Assembly: GCF_003626645.1 (NCBI RefSeq)
Contig: NZ_RBAM01000007.1
Coordinates: 372,001 to 436,000 of the forward strand
From: Streptomyces klenkii
Lineage (GTDB): Bacteria > Actinomycetota > Actinomycetes > Streptomycetales > Streptomycetaceae
Length of the DNA: 64,000 nucleotides
Reading direction: 5' to 3'
Shown: positions 16,901-25,124 of the stretch, one piece after another
Numbering within the stretch: position 1 is the stretch's first letter
Layout: every line of letters starts with the position of its first letter
Translations under genes and position numbers: made by a program
Notes under the pieces: model-generated
The model's database searches: none
What the model saw: the letters and a program-made list of their open reading frames with translations, nothing else
Told to the model about the DNA's origin: nothing

Positions 16901-17322
16901 CCCCAGGGCAGCCGCAGCCCCGGGCCGCCGTCGGTCGGCACCCGGTAGGCCCACGAGAAGTACGAGAACGGCTGGCCGTGCGAGGAGACGGCGAGGACGT
17001 CGTGGCCGCCGTTGCGGTCCGAGGGGGCCCAGCCGCAGACGCGGGCGTCGGTGCTGCCCCAGTAGGTGAGCCGGCGGGCGGGGCCGCCGTCGACCGGGGC
17101 CAGGTGGATCTCGGGGTCGAGGCTGCGCCAGTTCGTGTAGGCGATGTGGCGGCCGTCGGGGGAGAAGCGGGGATGGCCGACGCGGGTGCGGTCGACGGTC
17201 AGCCGCCAGGCCCGGCCGCCGGACGTCCCCGGCGCCAGGGGGGCCAGCCACAGGTCGTCCTCCGCGGTGAAGCAGAAGAGGTCACCGTGGAGATGAGGAA
17301 ATCTCAGGTAAGAATCACTCAC
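13978..17322 (-). CDS. Tricorn-type protease (S41 core, beta-propellers, PDZ)
   Basis: 1114 residues from GTG 17322 (VSDSYLRFPHLHGDLFCF). A longer frame upstream lacks homology-like features. The first 650 residues hold two WD-like beta-propellers (for example ISPDGRHIAYTNW-type blades). A low-complexity Gly/Glu/Ser linker near residues 415-450 is unusual. A PDZ domain lies near 850-910 (EGAALTHVDGRPV). The catalytic residues match archaeal tricorn: Ser-His in GTSHAYV (His about 770), nucleophile Ser in MTSSDGDM (about 993), and Glu in RGVEPDVEIDRTP. The complex degrades oligopeptides produced by the proteasome or other proteases. It is divergent from the tetR-mmpL operon. Confidence 0.9.
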   Translation of the reverse strand: MSDSYLRFPHLHGDLFCFTAEDDLWLAPLAPGTSGGRAWRLTVDRTRVGHPRFSPDGRHIAYTNWRSLDPEIHLAPVDGGPARRLTYWGSTDARVCGWAPSDRNGGHDVLAVSSHGQPFSYFSWAYRVPTDGGPGLRLPWGPVSDIAIGEAGGEHRTLLLAGKPPHEPAAWKRYRGGATGRLWLLGAKERRLVPDIGGHLDSVMFAGGRIAFLSDHEGVGNLYSCLPDGSQLRRHTDHDDFYARHASTDGERIVYQCAGELWLVDDLGPDGRPRRLEVTLGGPRAGRRPYQVQAASNVDGVSVDTTGRASAVQVRGSLYWLTHRDGPARTIADTPGVRVRLPEMLGASGRVAYVTDAEGEDAIEIAQLPRAAGPAEPRRLGAGRIGRVHETLASPDGERLALATHDGRLLLVDTSADGTGPGEGEGESEGEGSGSGSDEGAGPGAGAGEVSELIRSANGPVRDLAFSPDSEWLAWSHPGIGRSLRQIKIARLKDRLVVDVTNGRFEDEQPVFTRDGRYLAFLSWRGFDPVYDVHTGDLSFPLGCRPYLVPLSSATPSPFALSAEGRPAAGGLDLEDTGAGPTLVEAEGLESRVTPFPVAASKYSALRPVSGGGLVWLRWPISGALGETFANPADTSGRPTLEHFDLTKAKRTELSSSLDWFAVSGDGSRLVVNDEGDLRAVPATDTPDPESTVFIDMRRILHDVDPGAEWRQAYEEAGRIVRAYFWEPGMCGIDWDAVLGQYRPLVDRVATPDDFADLLREVLGELGTSHAYVAPARRNEGPPHYQRAIGLLGANLTHRKDGSWAVRRILPGDSSDSKARSPLAGSGIREGAALTHVDGRPVDPVAGPYPLLAAAGGTTVELTFRSPGPEGHPRRVAVVPLVDERPLRYQDWVAKRRAVVRELSGGKCGYLHIPDMGGSGWAQFNRDLRMEMSRPALIVDVRGNAGGNISELVVEKLTRTIIGWDLTRDAQPVSYASNAPRGPVVAIADEMTSSDGDMITAAFKLQGIGPVIGLRTWGGVVGMTGRHRLGDGTAITVPMNAAWFDAYGWTIENRGVEPDVEIDRTPLDWAEGRHKQLDDAVQIALDLLERHGAAQPPDYSGVPDLRRPKLPPRS

Positions 17323-17391
17323 TCCACCATCGTTTCGGCCCGCGGGTGGCGCGGCAACCGGAGCCTCCGCGCTCCGTGATGGAGAACACGT

Positions 17392-17411
17392 GCGAAACGG
17401 CATCGTTTCGC
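17392..17411. promoter_or_regulatory. Operator-like palindrome 1 before tetR
   Basis: A perfect 8-4-8 inverted repeat, GCGAAACG-GCAT-CGTTTCGC. It shares the GAAAC/GTTTC half-sites with the second palindrome 24 bp downstream. It is probably a binding site for the adjacent TetR protein, lying between the tricorn and tetR starts. Confidence 0.7.
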
Positions 17412-17435
17412 AAGGGGGCGTCGTACGCTCGATGT

Positions 17436-17454
17436 GTACGAAACCGTTTCGTAC
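17436..17454. promoter_or_regulatory. Operator-like palindrome 2 before tetR
   Basis: A perfect 9-1-9 inverted repeat, GTACGAAAC-C-GTTTCGTAC, 26 bp before the tetR start. Together with the upstream site it forms a two-site operator whose centres are about 43-44 bp, or roughly four helical turns, apart, allowing co-operative binding on one face of the DNA. Confidence 0.75.
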
Positions 17455-17480
17455 GTGTGCGCACGCTCAAGGAGGCGGAC

Positions 17481-18080
17481 GTGTCCACGGAATCACCCAG
17501 GCCGGCGGCGCGCCGCACCCGGCTCACCCCCGAGCGCGAGGCCGAGCTCTACGAGGCGGTCCTCGCGATCCTGCGCGAGGTCGGCTACGACGCCCTGACC
17601 ATGGACGCCGTCGCCACCCGCACGCACGCCAGCAAGGCCACCCTCTACCGCCAGTGGAAGGGCAAGCCCGAGCTGGTCGTGGGGGCCCTGCGCCACAAGA
17701 AGCCGATCAAGCTGGCGGACATCGACACCGGCACACTGCGCGGTGATCTCCGAGCGATGGTGTGCGAGGCCGACGATGAGCAGATGGCACAGGACGCCGC
17801 CCTTATGCGGGGGCTGGGGCACGCGATCCACGCGAACCCCGATCTGCACCGGGCGCTGCGCGAGCTACTGATCGAGCCGGAGGCCGAAGGTCTCCGGGCG
17901 ATGCTGCGGCGCGCGGTCGAGCGGGGCGAGATCGCCGCGGACAACCCCGCGACCGACTTCGTCGCGCACATGATGCTCGGCGCGTTCATGACCCGTCCGC
18001 TGGTCGAGGACCGGCCCGCGGACGCCGCGTACCTGGTCCGCTACCTCGACGCCGTGGTGCTCCCCGCTCTCGGCGTCTGA
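17481..18080 (+). CDS. TetR-family repressor of an MMPL exporter
   Basis: 199 residues from GTG 17481 with AAGGAGG upstream. The N-terminal HTH reads TMDAVATRTHASKATLYRQW, a standard TetR recognition-helix region; the C-terminal domain has the TetR_C-type run RALRELLIEPEAEGLRAMLRRAVERGEI. The mmpL gene follows 115 nt downstream on the same strand, and two perfect palindromes precede the gene. Autoregulation and repression of the exporter are therefore likely, with release by an unknown ligand, possibly the exported compound. Confidence 0.88.
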   Translation: MSTESPRPAARRTRLTPEREAELYEAVLAILREVGYDALTMDAVATRTHASKATLYRQWKGKPELVVGALRHKKPIKLADIDTGTLRGDLRAMVCEADDEQMAQDAALMRGLGHAIHANPDLHRALRELLIEPEAEGLRAMLRRAVERGEIAADNPATDFVAHMMLGAFMTRPLVEDRPADAAYLVRYLDAVVLPALGV

Positions 18081-18195
18081 CTTCCCCCACACAACTCCCC
18101 ACCCCCCCACCGCCCAGCTGACGCGCCGCTCTCGTCGTCGGGCTGCATCCCCATGCCCTTGTTCATCCACTGATCCGACGGGAGCACCACCCCTA

Positions 18196-20412
18196 GTGGC
18201 CACGTTCCTCTACAGACTCGGCCGGCTCGCCTACCGGCGGCGCTGGTACTTCGCCCTGATATGGGTGCTGCTGCTGGTCCTCGCCGGGGCCGGCGCAGCC
18301 ACCGCGTCCAAGTCCAGCAACAACGACTTCTCCATCCCGGGCACGGAGGCGCAGCGCGCCTTCGACCTGCTGGAGAAGCGCTTCCCGGGCAACAACGAGC
18401 AGAACGCCTCCGCCCGCATCGTCTTCAAGGCCCCCGAGGGCCAGAAGCTCACGGACGCCAAGAACAAGGCGGCCGTCGAGAAGGTCATCGCCGAGCTGAA
18501 GCACAGCCCGCAGGTGGCCGGCGCGGCCGACCCCTTCGTGGGGAAGACCGTCAACCCGGCCGGCACCACCGGCTACGCGTCCGCCGCGTACAAGGTCAAG
18601 TCCATGGACCTGACCGAGGACTCGCGCACCGAGCTCAAGGACGCGGCCCAGCACGGCCGTGACGCCGGGCTGACCGTCGAGGTCGGCGGCAGCGTGCTCC
18701 AGGAGATGCCCGAGGGCGGCTCCGAGGTCATCGGCATCGCCGTGTCCGCGGTCGTCCTGCTGATCACCTTCGGCTCGCTGGTCGCCGCGGGCCTGCCGCT
18801 GCTGACGGCCATCATCGGCGTCGGCATCGGCGTCTCGTCCATCGCGGCGCTCGCGCCCCTGCTGGACCTCTCCACCAGCACCTCCACGCTCGCCATGATG
18901 ATCGGCCTCGCGGTCGGCATCGACTACGCGCTGTTCATCGTCTCCCGCTACCGCGCGGAGCTGGCCGAGGGGCGTGAGCGCGAGGAAGCGGCCGGACGGG
19001 CCGTCGGAACCGCCGGTTCCGCGGTGGTCTTCGCCGGCCTGACGGTCGTCATCGCGCTCGCGGGCCTCATGGTCGTCAACATCCCCATGCTGACGAAGAT
19101 GGGCATGGCCGCGGCGGGCACCGTCACCATCGCGGTGCTGATCGCGCTCTCGCTCATCCCCGCGCTGCTCGGCTTCGCCGGCAAGCAGGTGCTGGCCCGC
19201 AAGGTCCGCAAGGCCCCGCCGGGCGCGGCCGCCGACGAGAAGCCCAACATGGGCACCCGCTGGGCCCGCCTCGTCCTGCGCAAGCCCGTCCTCGTGCTCG
19301 TCGCGGGCGTGCTCGGCCTCGGCGCGATCGCCGTCCCGGCGGCCTCGCTGGAGCTGGGCCTGCCGGACGACGGCGCGGCGTCCAAGAGCAGCACGCAGCG
19401 CAAGGCGTACGACCTGCTGTCCGAGGGCTTCGGCCCCGGCTTCAACGGCCCGCTCATGGTCATCACCGACGTGGCGGACGCCAAGGACCCCAAGGGCGCG
19501 GTCCAGAAGGTCGGCGACACCCTGAAGGGCCTGGACAACGTCGCCACCGTGACCCCGGCGCACTTCAACCCGGCCGGTGACACGGCCATGCTCACCGTCG
19601 TCCCCAAGTCCAAGCCGACCAGCACGGACACCGAGGACCTCGTCCACGCGATCCGCGCCGAGGGCGGCTCGCTCAAGGCGGACACGGGCGCGGAGGTGCT
19701 CGTCACCGGCTCCACGGCGATGAACATCGACGTCTCGCAGAAGCTCAACGACGCCCTGCTGCCCTACCTGGCGCTGGTCGTCGGCCTGGCCTTCCTGCTG
19801 CTGATGGTCGTCTTCCGGTCCGTGCTGGTGCCGCTGAAGGCCGCGCTCGGCTTCCTGCTGTCGGTGGTCGCCGCGCTGGGCGCCGTCGTGGCGGTCTTCC
19901 AGTGGGGCTGGCTGGGCTCGCTCTTCGGCGTCGAGGAGACCGGGCCGATCATGAGCATGATGCCGATCTTCATGGTGGGCGTCGTCTTCGGCCTCGCCAT
20001 GGACTACGAGGTCTTCCTCGTCACGCGGATGCGGGAGGCGTTCGTCCACGGCGAGCGGCCGGGCCAGGCCGTCGTGACCGGCTTCAAGCACGGTGCGCGG
20101 GTGGTGACGGCCGCGGCGATCATCATGATGAGCGTCTTCGCCGGCTTCATCGGCTCCTCCGAGCAGATGATCAAGATGATCGGCTTCGGCCTGGCCATCG
20201 CCGTCTTCTTCGACGCGTTCGTCGTCCGGATGGCCATCGTGCCGGCGGTGCTGGCCCTGCTCGGGAAGTCGGCCTGGTGGCTGCCGGGCTGGCTGGCGAA
20301 GATCCTGCCGAACGTGGACGTCGAGGGCGAGGGCCTTCAGAAGCAGCTGGCGGAGCCGGTGGCGCCGAAGGCGCCGGACGCGGACGAGGACCGGGAGCTG
20401 ATCAAGGCCTGA
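18196..20412 (+). CDS. MMPL/RND-family membrane exporter
   Basis: 738 residues, GTG 18196 with GGGAG upstream. Two repeated halves, each with one TM helix, a large extracellular domain, and five TM helices. The proton-relay Asp-Tyr pairs characteristic of MMPL proteins are present: GLAVGIDYALFIVSRYR in the first half and VFGLAMDYEVFLVTRMREAF in the second. The inter-half cytosolic loop is short (FAGKQVLARKVRKAPPGA). Such proteins export lipids or antibiotics. Co-transcription with tetR points to an inducible efflux or lipid-export role. Confidence 0.9.
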   Translation: MATFLYRLGRLAYRRRWYFALIWVLLLVLAGAGAATASKSSNNDFSIPGTEAQRAFDLLEKRFPGNNEQNASARIVFKAPEGQKLTDAKNKAAVEKVIAELKHSPQVAGAADPFVGKTVNPAGTTGYASAAYKVKSMDLTEDSRTELKDAAQHGRDAGLTVEVGGSVLQEMPEGGSEVIGIAVSAVVLLITFGSLVAAGLPLLTAIIGVGIGVSSIAALAPLLDLSTSTSTLAMMIGLAVGIDYALFIVSRYRAELAEGREREEAAGRAVGTAGSAVVFAGLTVVIALAGLMVVNIPMLTKMGMAAAGTVTIAVLIALSLIPALLGFAGKQVLARKVRKAPPGAAADEKPNMGTRWARLVLRKPVLVLVAGVLGLGAIAVPAASLELGLPDDGAASKSSTQRKAYDLLSEGFGPGFNGPLMVITDVADAKDPKGAVQKVGDTLKGLDNVATVTPAHFNPAGDTAMLTVVPKSKPTSTDTEDLVHAIRAEGGSLKADTGAEVLVTGSTAMNIDVSQKLNDALLPYLALVVGLAFLLLMVVFRSVLVPLKAALGFLLSVVAALGAVVAVFQWGWLGSLFGVEETGPIMSMMPIFMVGVVFGLAMDYEVFLVTRMREAFVHGERPGQAVVTGFKHGARVVTAAAIIMMSVFAGFIGSSEQMIKMIGFGLAIAVFFDAFVVRMAIVPAVLALLGKSAWWLPGWLAKILPNVDVEGEGLQKQLAEPVAPKAPDADEDRELIKA

Positions 20413-20428
20413 GTCCGGCCCGACACCC

Positions 20429-20483
20429 GGCGCGGCCCGGTGGTGCCCCCACGCAAGTGGGCCCGGCACCGCCGGGCCGCGCC
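20429..20483 (+). terminator. Long hairpin terminator after mmpL
   Basis: A 19-bp stem (GGCGCGGCCCGGTGGTGCC with its complement, one G-T wobble) encloses a second 5-bp stem CCCAC-GCAA-GTGGG. It starts 17 nt after the mmpL stop. It is one of the most stable structures in the window. Confidence 0.8.
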
Positions 20484-20639
20484 GCTGTCGTACGTACGCG
20501 CCCCCCGACGCAACGTGTCGTACGCCATGAATTCGCCCGGAATGGGAACCACCCCCCGCCTCGCTCGCGTTTTCCCCAGTCCACGGGTCGACGACCCGGG
20601 GAGCGTGTCGGGGGCGCGTGCGAAGGAAAGGGCTCCACG

Positions 20640-21836
20640 TTGAACCTGCTCGATCTGCTGCTGTTGCTCGTCGTCATCGGCTACGCCGTCTCCGGCTACC
20701 GCCGCGGCCTCGTGGCGAGCGTCGTGCTGCTCGCCGGCTTCCTCGGCGGAGCCGTCCTCGGCGTGTGGGCGCTGCCGTTCGCCCTGGAGCCGTTCGACGC
20801 GGGGTCGGCCGCCTCGGCGGTCGTCGCCGTCCTCGTGGTCCTCGTCCCGGCGGGGATCGGCCACGCCCTGGCCGGCCGCCTCGCCTACGGGCTGCGCCGC
20901 AAGCTCACCTGGGCCCCGGTCCGGGGCGTGGACGGCATAGGCGGCGCCGCCGTGAACTCCCTGGCCGTGCTCCTCGTGGCCTGGGTCGCCGCGAGCGTGC
21001 TCGTCTCGGCGAACTCCCCGCTCCTCTCCCGCCAGATCAAGGACTCCACCCTCCTCGGGGCCGTGCAGAAGGCGATGCCCGAGCAGGCCCCCACGTGGTT
21101 CAGCCGCACCACGGACGCCCTGACGGGCGCGGGCTTCCCGCAGGTCTTCAACCCGTTCGAGAACGAGCCGGCGACCGGCGTCCCCGAGCCGTCCGGCGAC
21201 ACCGTCACCCCGGCCGCGCAGCGCGTCGCCCGCGAGAGCGTGGTCAAGGTCGAGGGCGTCGCCGACACGGGCGAGGGCCGCCGCGGCCAGGAGGGCAGCG
21301 GCTTCGTCTACGCCGCGCAGCACGTGATGACGAACGCCCACGTCGTGGCGGGGGTGCGGACCCCCACCGTGCGCGTGGGCGGCGTCGGCAAGGCCTACCA
21401 GGCGAAGGTCGTGCTCTTCGACCCGCGCACGGACGTCGCCGTCCTGGACGTGCCCGGCCTGCGGGCCCCCGTGCTGCCGTTCGACAAGAGCGCCAAGCGC
21501 GGCGACGCGGCGATCGTCGCGGGCTTCCCGGAGAACGGCGGCCTCGACGTCCGCGCGGCCACGGTCGCCAACGAGCTCCGCGCCAAGGGCCAGGACATCT
21601 ACGGCGACGGCGTGACCACCCGCCAGGTGTACTCCGTACGGTCCACGATCCGCCCGGGCAACTCGGGCGGCCCGCTCCTGACCCCCTCCGGGCAGGTCTA
21701 CGGCGTCGTCTTCGCCCGCTCCACGTCCGACGCGGAGACGGGCTACGTCCTGACGGCGGCGCAGGTCGCGGACGCCGCCCGGAGCGCGGCCACGGCGACG
21801 GCGCCGGTGAGCACCGGGAGCCGGGCGGCGCTGTAG
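20640..21836 (+). CDS. MarP-like membrane serine protease (CvpA domain plus trypsin-like domain)
   Basis: 398 residues from a TTG start at 20640 with AAGGAAAGGG upstream (LNLLDLLLLLVVIGYAVSGY). The first 150 residues form four TM helices of the CvpA/colicin-V type. The extracytoplasmic part is a chymotrypsin-fold protease with the complete triad: His in VMTNAHVVAG, Asp in DPRTDVAVLDV, Ser in RPGNSGGPLL. This matches mycobacterial MarP, which supports acid and oxidative stress resistance by processing cell-wall proteins. The gene is monocistronic, bounded by the mmpL terminator and a convergent nuclease gene. Confidence 0.88.
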   Translation: MNLLDLLLLLVVIGYAVSGYRRGLVASVVLLAGFLGGAVLGVWALPFALEPFDAGSAASAVVAVLVVLVPAGIGHALAGRLAYGLRRKLTWAPVRGVDGIGGAAVNSLAVLLVAWVAASVLVSANSPLLSRQIKDSTLLGAVQKAMPEQAPTWFSRTTDALTGAGFPQVFNPFENEPATGVPEPSGDTVTPAAQRVARESVVKVEGVADTGEGRRGQEGSGFVYAAQHVMTNAHVVAGVRTPTVRVGGVGKAYQAKVVLFDPRTDVAVLDVPGLRAPVLPFDKSAKRGDAAIVAGFPENGGLDVRAATVANELRAKGQDIYGDGVTTRQVYSVRSTIRPGNSGGPLLTPSGQVYGVVFARSTSDAETGYVLTAAQVADAARSAATATAPVSTGSRAAL

Positions 21837-21891
21837 CACCGCCCGGCTCCGGGGCACGGCCGGGGCCGCCGCGGCCGGCCCCGGCGGCCGG

Positions 21892-22797
21892 TCAGTCCCG
21901 GCAGCCGGACAGGACCTGGGTGAGCTTGGCCTTCTCGGAGGTGGTGACGCTCAGCCCGTAGTAGTCCTTCACCCCGATCCAGGCCCGGCTGTAGTTGCAC
22001 TCCGCTCCGGCCGCCGGCATCCACTGGTCCGGGCCCTTGTCCATCTTTCGCCGGTTGGACCAGGTGGACACGGCGACCAGCTCCGGCGAGGCGGTCAGGT
22101 CGTTGGCGAACTCCCGCCGCTTCCGGTCCGTCCAGTCGTGGGCCCCGGCCCCCCACGCCTGCCGCAGCGGCACGATGTGGTCGATGTCGACGTGCGCCGG
22201 GTCGGCCATGTCCCTGTTGTCGTACTCGCTGTGCCAGCGGCCGCCGACGACCTTGCACCGGCCGTCGAGCTTCGCGGGGACGACGGACTGGAGCTTGAGG
22301 GCGACCTCCCGGGTGGTGCACTGGTCGATGCCGTGCCGGACCCAGCAGGAGGAGCCGCCGAAGTACTTGCGCTGGTAGCCCCTGCTGTTGAACGTCCTGA
22401 CCTTGAGGTCGCCCAGCATGCGCACGGCCTCCTTGGTGTCCGGCACGTTCCGGGGCCACTTCTGCGGGAGGACGCGGTGGTGCGCGGGCCGCGTGTGCGA
22501 GGTCTGCGCGTGCGGTGGCTGCGCGTGCGGCGGCTGGGCGTGCGGTGGCTGCGCGTGCGTGCCCGCCGGGTGGCCGGTCGTGTCGGTCTTGGGGGGTGCG
22601 AAGACGTCGCCCTCGTCCGCCGTGGCGCCTTCGCATTCGTTCTCGTCGTAGTCCAGCGGGGCCCGGTGGTGCCCGGACTGCGGGGCGTCGGGTCCGGGCG
22701 GCGGGGGAGTGGCCCGGGCCGCGGTTCCGGGGAGGGCCGCCGGAAGGAGGGCGGCGGCGGTGGCGAAGGTGATGACCAGGCGTCTGGACCGGCTCAT
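21892..22797 (-). CDS. Secreted HNH-family nuclease
   Basis: 301 residues from ATG 22797 with GAGGAG upstream. A Sec-type signal (MSRSRRLVITFATAAALLPA...ARA) precedes a proline/histidine-rich linker with a pentapeptide repeat HAQPP (about residues 81-96). The C-terminal domain has the HNH/DUF1524-type nuclease pattern: VDIDHIVPLRQAW, then NDLTASPELVAVS, then NRRKMDKGPDQW. Cysteines around NSRGYQRKYFGGSSCWVRHG, AECNYS and the terminal GCRD may form disulfides. It probably degrades extracellular DNA, for nutrient scavenging or competition. The AT-rich block at 22850-22905 upstream likely contains its promoter. Confidence 0.82.
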   Translation of the reverse strand: MSRSRRLVITFATAAALLPAALPGTAARATPPPPGPDAPQSGHHRAPLDYDENECEGATADEGDVFAPPKTDTTGHPAGTHAQPPHAQPPHAQPPHAQTSHTRPAHHRVLPQKWPRNVPDTKEAVRMLGDLKVRTFNSRGYQRKYFGGSSCWVRHGIDQCTTREVALKLQSVVPAKLDGRCKVVGGRWHSEYDNRDMADPAHVDIDHIVPLRQAWGAGAHDWTDRKRREFANDLTASPELVAVSTWSNRRKMDKGPDQWMPAAGAECNYSRAWIGVKDYYGLSVTTSEKAKLTQVLSGCRD

Positions 22798-22941
22798 GAC
22801 GCATCTCCTCGTGGCTGCTGCGGATGCCGATGTGGCCGATGTAGCTGTCAAGAGGAATTGCCCAAAGAGAGGTCAAAACTGCATATATTATGACGAATTC
22901 ACTCATCTGAGGAGGCCGCCGCGCGCGGGAGGCCGCCGCCG

Positions 22942-24966
22942 TCACACCCCCACCCGTTCGTCCTCCTCCTCCGACTCCTCCAGGAGGCGGGCCGCCAGGG
23001 CGTCCAGCGCGCGGTCGAGGCGGGCGCGGTCCTCCGGGGCGCCCGGGTCCCAGTCGTCCAGGCGGTCGGCGAGCCACGAGCGCCACGTCGCGGCCAGCCG
23101 CTCGATCTCCGCCTCGCCCGCGGGCGTCAGCGACAGCACGTCGCCGTCCACCCGCGCGTACCCCGCCCCCGCCGTCCGTACGAACACCGGCTCCAGCGCC
23201 TCCGGCGGCATCCGGTGCGCGGCCGCCACCGACGACAGCGTCGCCTCGCCGCGCACGCGCAGCCGCCAGTGGATCTGGCCCAGCGTCCACGCCTCCGCCG
23301 GATCGAGCGGACTGCCCGACTCCGCCAGCATCTGCCGCCCCACCGGCCCCCCGGCCTTGCGCAGCATGCCCGCGACCGCCCGCTCCAGCTGCCGCTCCGC
23401 CTCCGCGGAGTCCGGCGCCGCGAAGCCCTCGCCCATGTCGGCCGCCCCGGCCCGCGCGCTGTCGCGCAGCGGCACCTCCTTGAGGAACCACGCCGCCACG
23501 AAGCCCGCCAGCGCCACCGGCACGACCCACAGGAAGACGTAGTTCACGGTCTCCGCGTACGCGTCGACGACCGGCCGGGCCTGCGCGGGCGGCAGCGCGG
23601 CCAGCCGCTGCGGGCTGACCACGGCGGACGGCGGCACGCCGGGCGAGCGCAGCAGCGCCTCCTCCAGGTTCGGTTTGAGCCGGTTGCTGTAGAGCGTGCC
23701 GAAGATGGCCGTCCCGAAGGAGCTGCCGAGCGTGCGGAAGAACGTGACGCCGGAGGTGGCCGTGCCCAGCTCGTGGTACGGGACCGTGTTCTGCACGGCG
23801 ATCGTCAGCACCTGCATGGCCAGCCCGATCCCGGCCCCCAGCACGAACATGTACAGGGACTCCAGCCACGCCCCCGTCGACGCCCCCATCGTCGACATCA
23901 GGAACAGCCCCAGCGCCATGACCGCCATCCCGGCGACGGGGAACCAGCGGTAGCGGCCGGTGCGGCTGATCACGATGCCCGAGACCATGGACGCGCCCAG
24001 CAGCCCCGCGACCATCGGCAGCGCCCGCACGCCCGACATCGTCGCCGACACCCCGTCCACGTACTGCAAGTACGTCGGCAGGTACGTCAGCGCGCCCAGC
24101 ATCGCGAAGCCGACGATGAAGCTGAGGAGGGAGCAGACGGTGAAGACGGGGTTGCGGAAGAGGTGCATGGGCAGCATGGGCTCCCGCGCCCGCAGCTCCA
24201 CCAGGACGAAGCCGGTCAGCAGGACGACCGCGCCCGCGAAGAGGCCGACGATCACCGCCGAGCCCCACGCGTACGTGTTGCCGCCCCACTCCAGGCCGAG
24301 GACGAGCGCGGAGGCGCCCGCCGCGACCAGGGCGATGCCCAGGTAGTCGATCACCGGCCGCACGGCCGACCGGACGACGGGGATCGTGCGGGCGGCCATC
24401 ACGACCATGACGACGGCGACGGGCACGTTGACGTAGAAGCACCACCGCCACGTCGCGTGATCGGTGAAGACGCCGCCCAGGGTCGGGCCGACCACCGTCG
24501 TCACCCCGAAGACCGCGCCCAGCGCGCCCTGGTACCTGCCGCGCTCGCGCAGCGGGATCACGTCCGCGATCAGCGCCATCGCGGTGACCATCAGCCCGCC
24601 GCCGCCCGCGCCCTGCACGGCCCGCGCCGCGATCAGCATCGCCATGGAGCCGGCGGCGCCCGCGAAGACCGAACCGGCCGTGAAGACCACCGCACTGAGC
24701 TGGAAGACGACCTTCCGGCCGAAGAGGTCGCCGAACTTGCCGACGAGGACGGTCGCGACGGTCTCGGCCAGCAGGTACGCCGTGACCACCCAGGCCATGT
24801 GCCCGCCGCCGCCGAGGTCCGCGACGATCGTCGGCAGCGCGGTCGAGACGATCGTCTGGTCGAGGGCCGCGAGCAGCATGCCGAGCACGATCGTGACGAA
24901 GACCAGGTTCGTGCGGCGGCGGCTGAGCACGGGCGGGGCCGTGGTCGCCGGGGTGGCCGTGGTCAT
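22942..24966 (-). CDS. DHA2-family MFS multidrug exporter with C-terminal winged-helix-like tail
   Basis: 674 residues from ATG 24966. Fourteen TM helices of the EmrB/QacA type: motif C-like GMLLAALDQTIVSTALPTIV in TM1, motif A GKFGDLFGRKVV, and AARAVQGAGGGGLMVTAMAL. After TM14 (about residue 535) there is a soluble tail of about 140 residues containing RVDGDVLSLTPAGEAEIERL, which resembles the wing of MarR/PadR winged helices; it lacks a clear recognition helix. Such tails are seen in a subset of actinobacterial DHA2 proteins, and their role is unclear. It is divergent from the cobalt/nickel importer. Confidence 0.87.
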   Translation of the reverse strand: MTTATPATTAPPVLSRRRTNLVFVTIVLGMLLAALDQTIVSTALPTIVADLGGGGHMAWVVTAYLLAETVATVLVGKFGDLFGRKVVFQLSAVVFTAGSVFAGAAGSMAMLIAARAVQGAGGGGLMVTAMALIADVIPLRERGRYQGALGAVFGVTTVVGPTLGGVFTDHATWRWCFYVNVPVAVVMVVMAARTIPVVRSAVRPVIDYLGIALVAAGASALVLGLEWGGNTYAWGSAVIVGLFAGAVVLLTGFVLVELRAREPMLPMHLFRNPVFTVCSLLSFIVGFAMLGALTYLPTYLQYVDGVSATMSGVRALPMVAGLLGASMVSGIVISRTGRYRWFPVAGMAVMALGLFLMSTMGASTGAWLESLYMFVLGAGIGLAMQVLTIAVQNTVPYHELGTATSGVTFFRTLGSSFGTAIFGTLYSNRLKPNLEEALLRSPGVPPSAVVSPQRLAALPPAQARPVVDAYAETVNYVFLWVVPVALAGFVAAWFLKEVPLRDSARAGAADMGEGFAAPDSAEAERQLERAVAGMLRKAGGPVGRQMLAESGSPLDPAEAWTLGQIHWRLRVRGEATLSSVAAAHRMPPEALEPVFVRTAGAGYARVDGDVLSLTPAGEAEIERLAATWRSWLADRLDDWDPGAPEDRARLDRALDALAARLLEESEEEDERVGV

Positions 24967-25055
24967 AGGCCCAGCATTCGGGCGATGGGCGGCGGCCGCC
25001 ACCGGGGGAGGCGCACGGAGGGGCGAGGGGCGCGCAGAAGCGCGATGCGAGCTCT

Positions 25056-25070
25056 TGCGAACGATTCGCA
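25056..25070. promoter_or_regulatory. Palindrome in the exporter/importer divergent promoter
   Basis: A perfect 6-3-6 inverted repeat, TGCGAA-CGA-TTCGCA, 55 bp before the CbiM start and 90 bp before the divergent exporter. It could be an operator for either gene. It is not a good match to the Zur pattern, and only loosely resembles the TTGCAA half-sites reported for the nickel regulator Nur. Confidence 0.5.
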
Positions 25071-25124
25071 GAGAGCCCCTATCATCGAGCGGCCCGTTGC
25101 GGGCAGGAAGTGAGGGGCGACGCC

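Noticed and set aside
25003..25124. Cobalamin riboswitch before the cbi genes
   Set aside because: The divergent interval is only 158 bp and I could not find the conserved B12-box or a matching structure.
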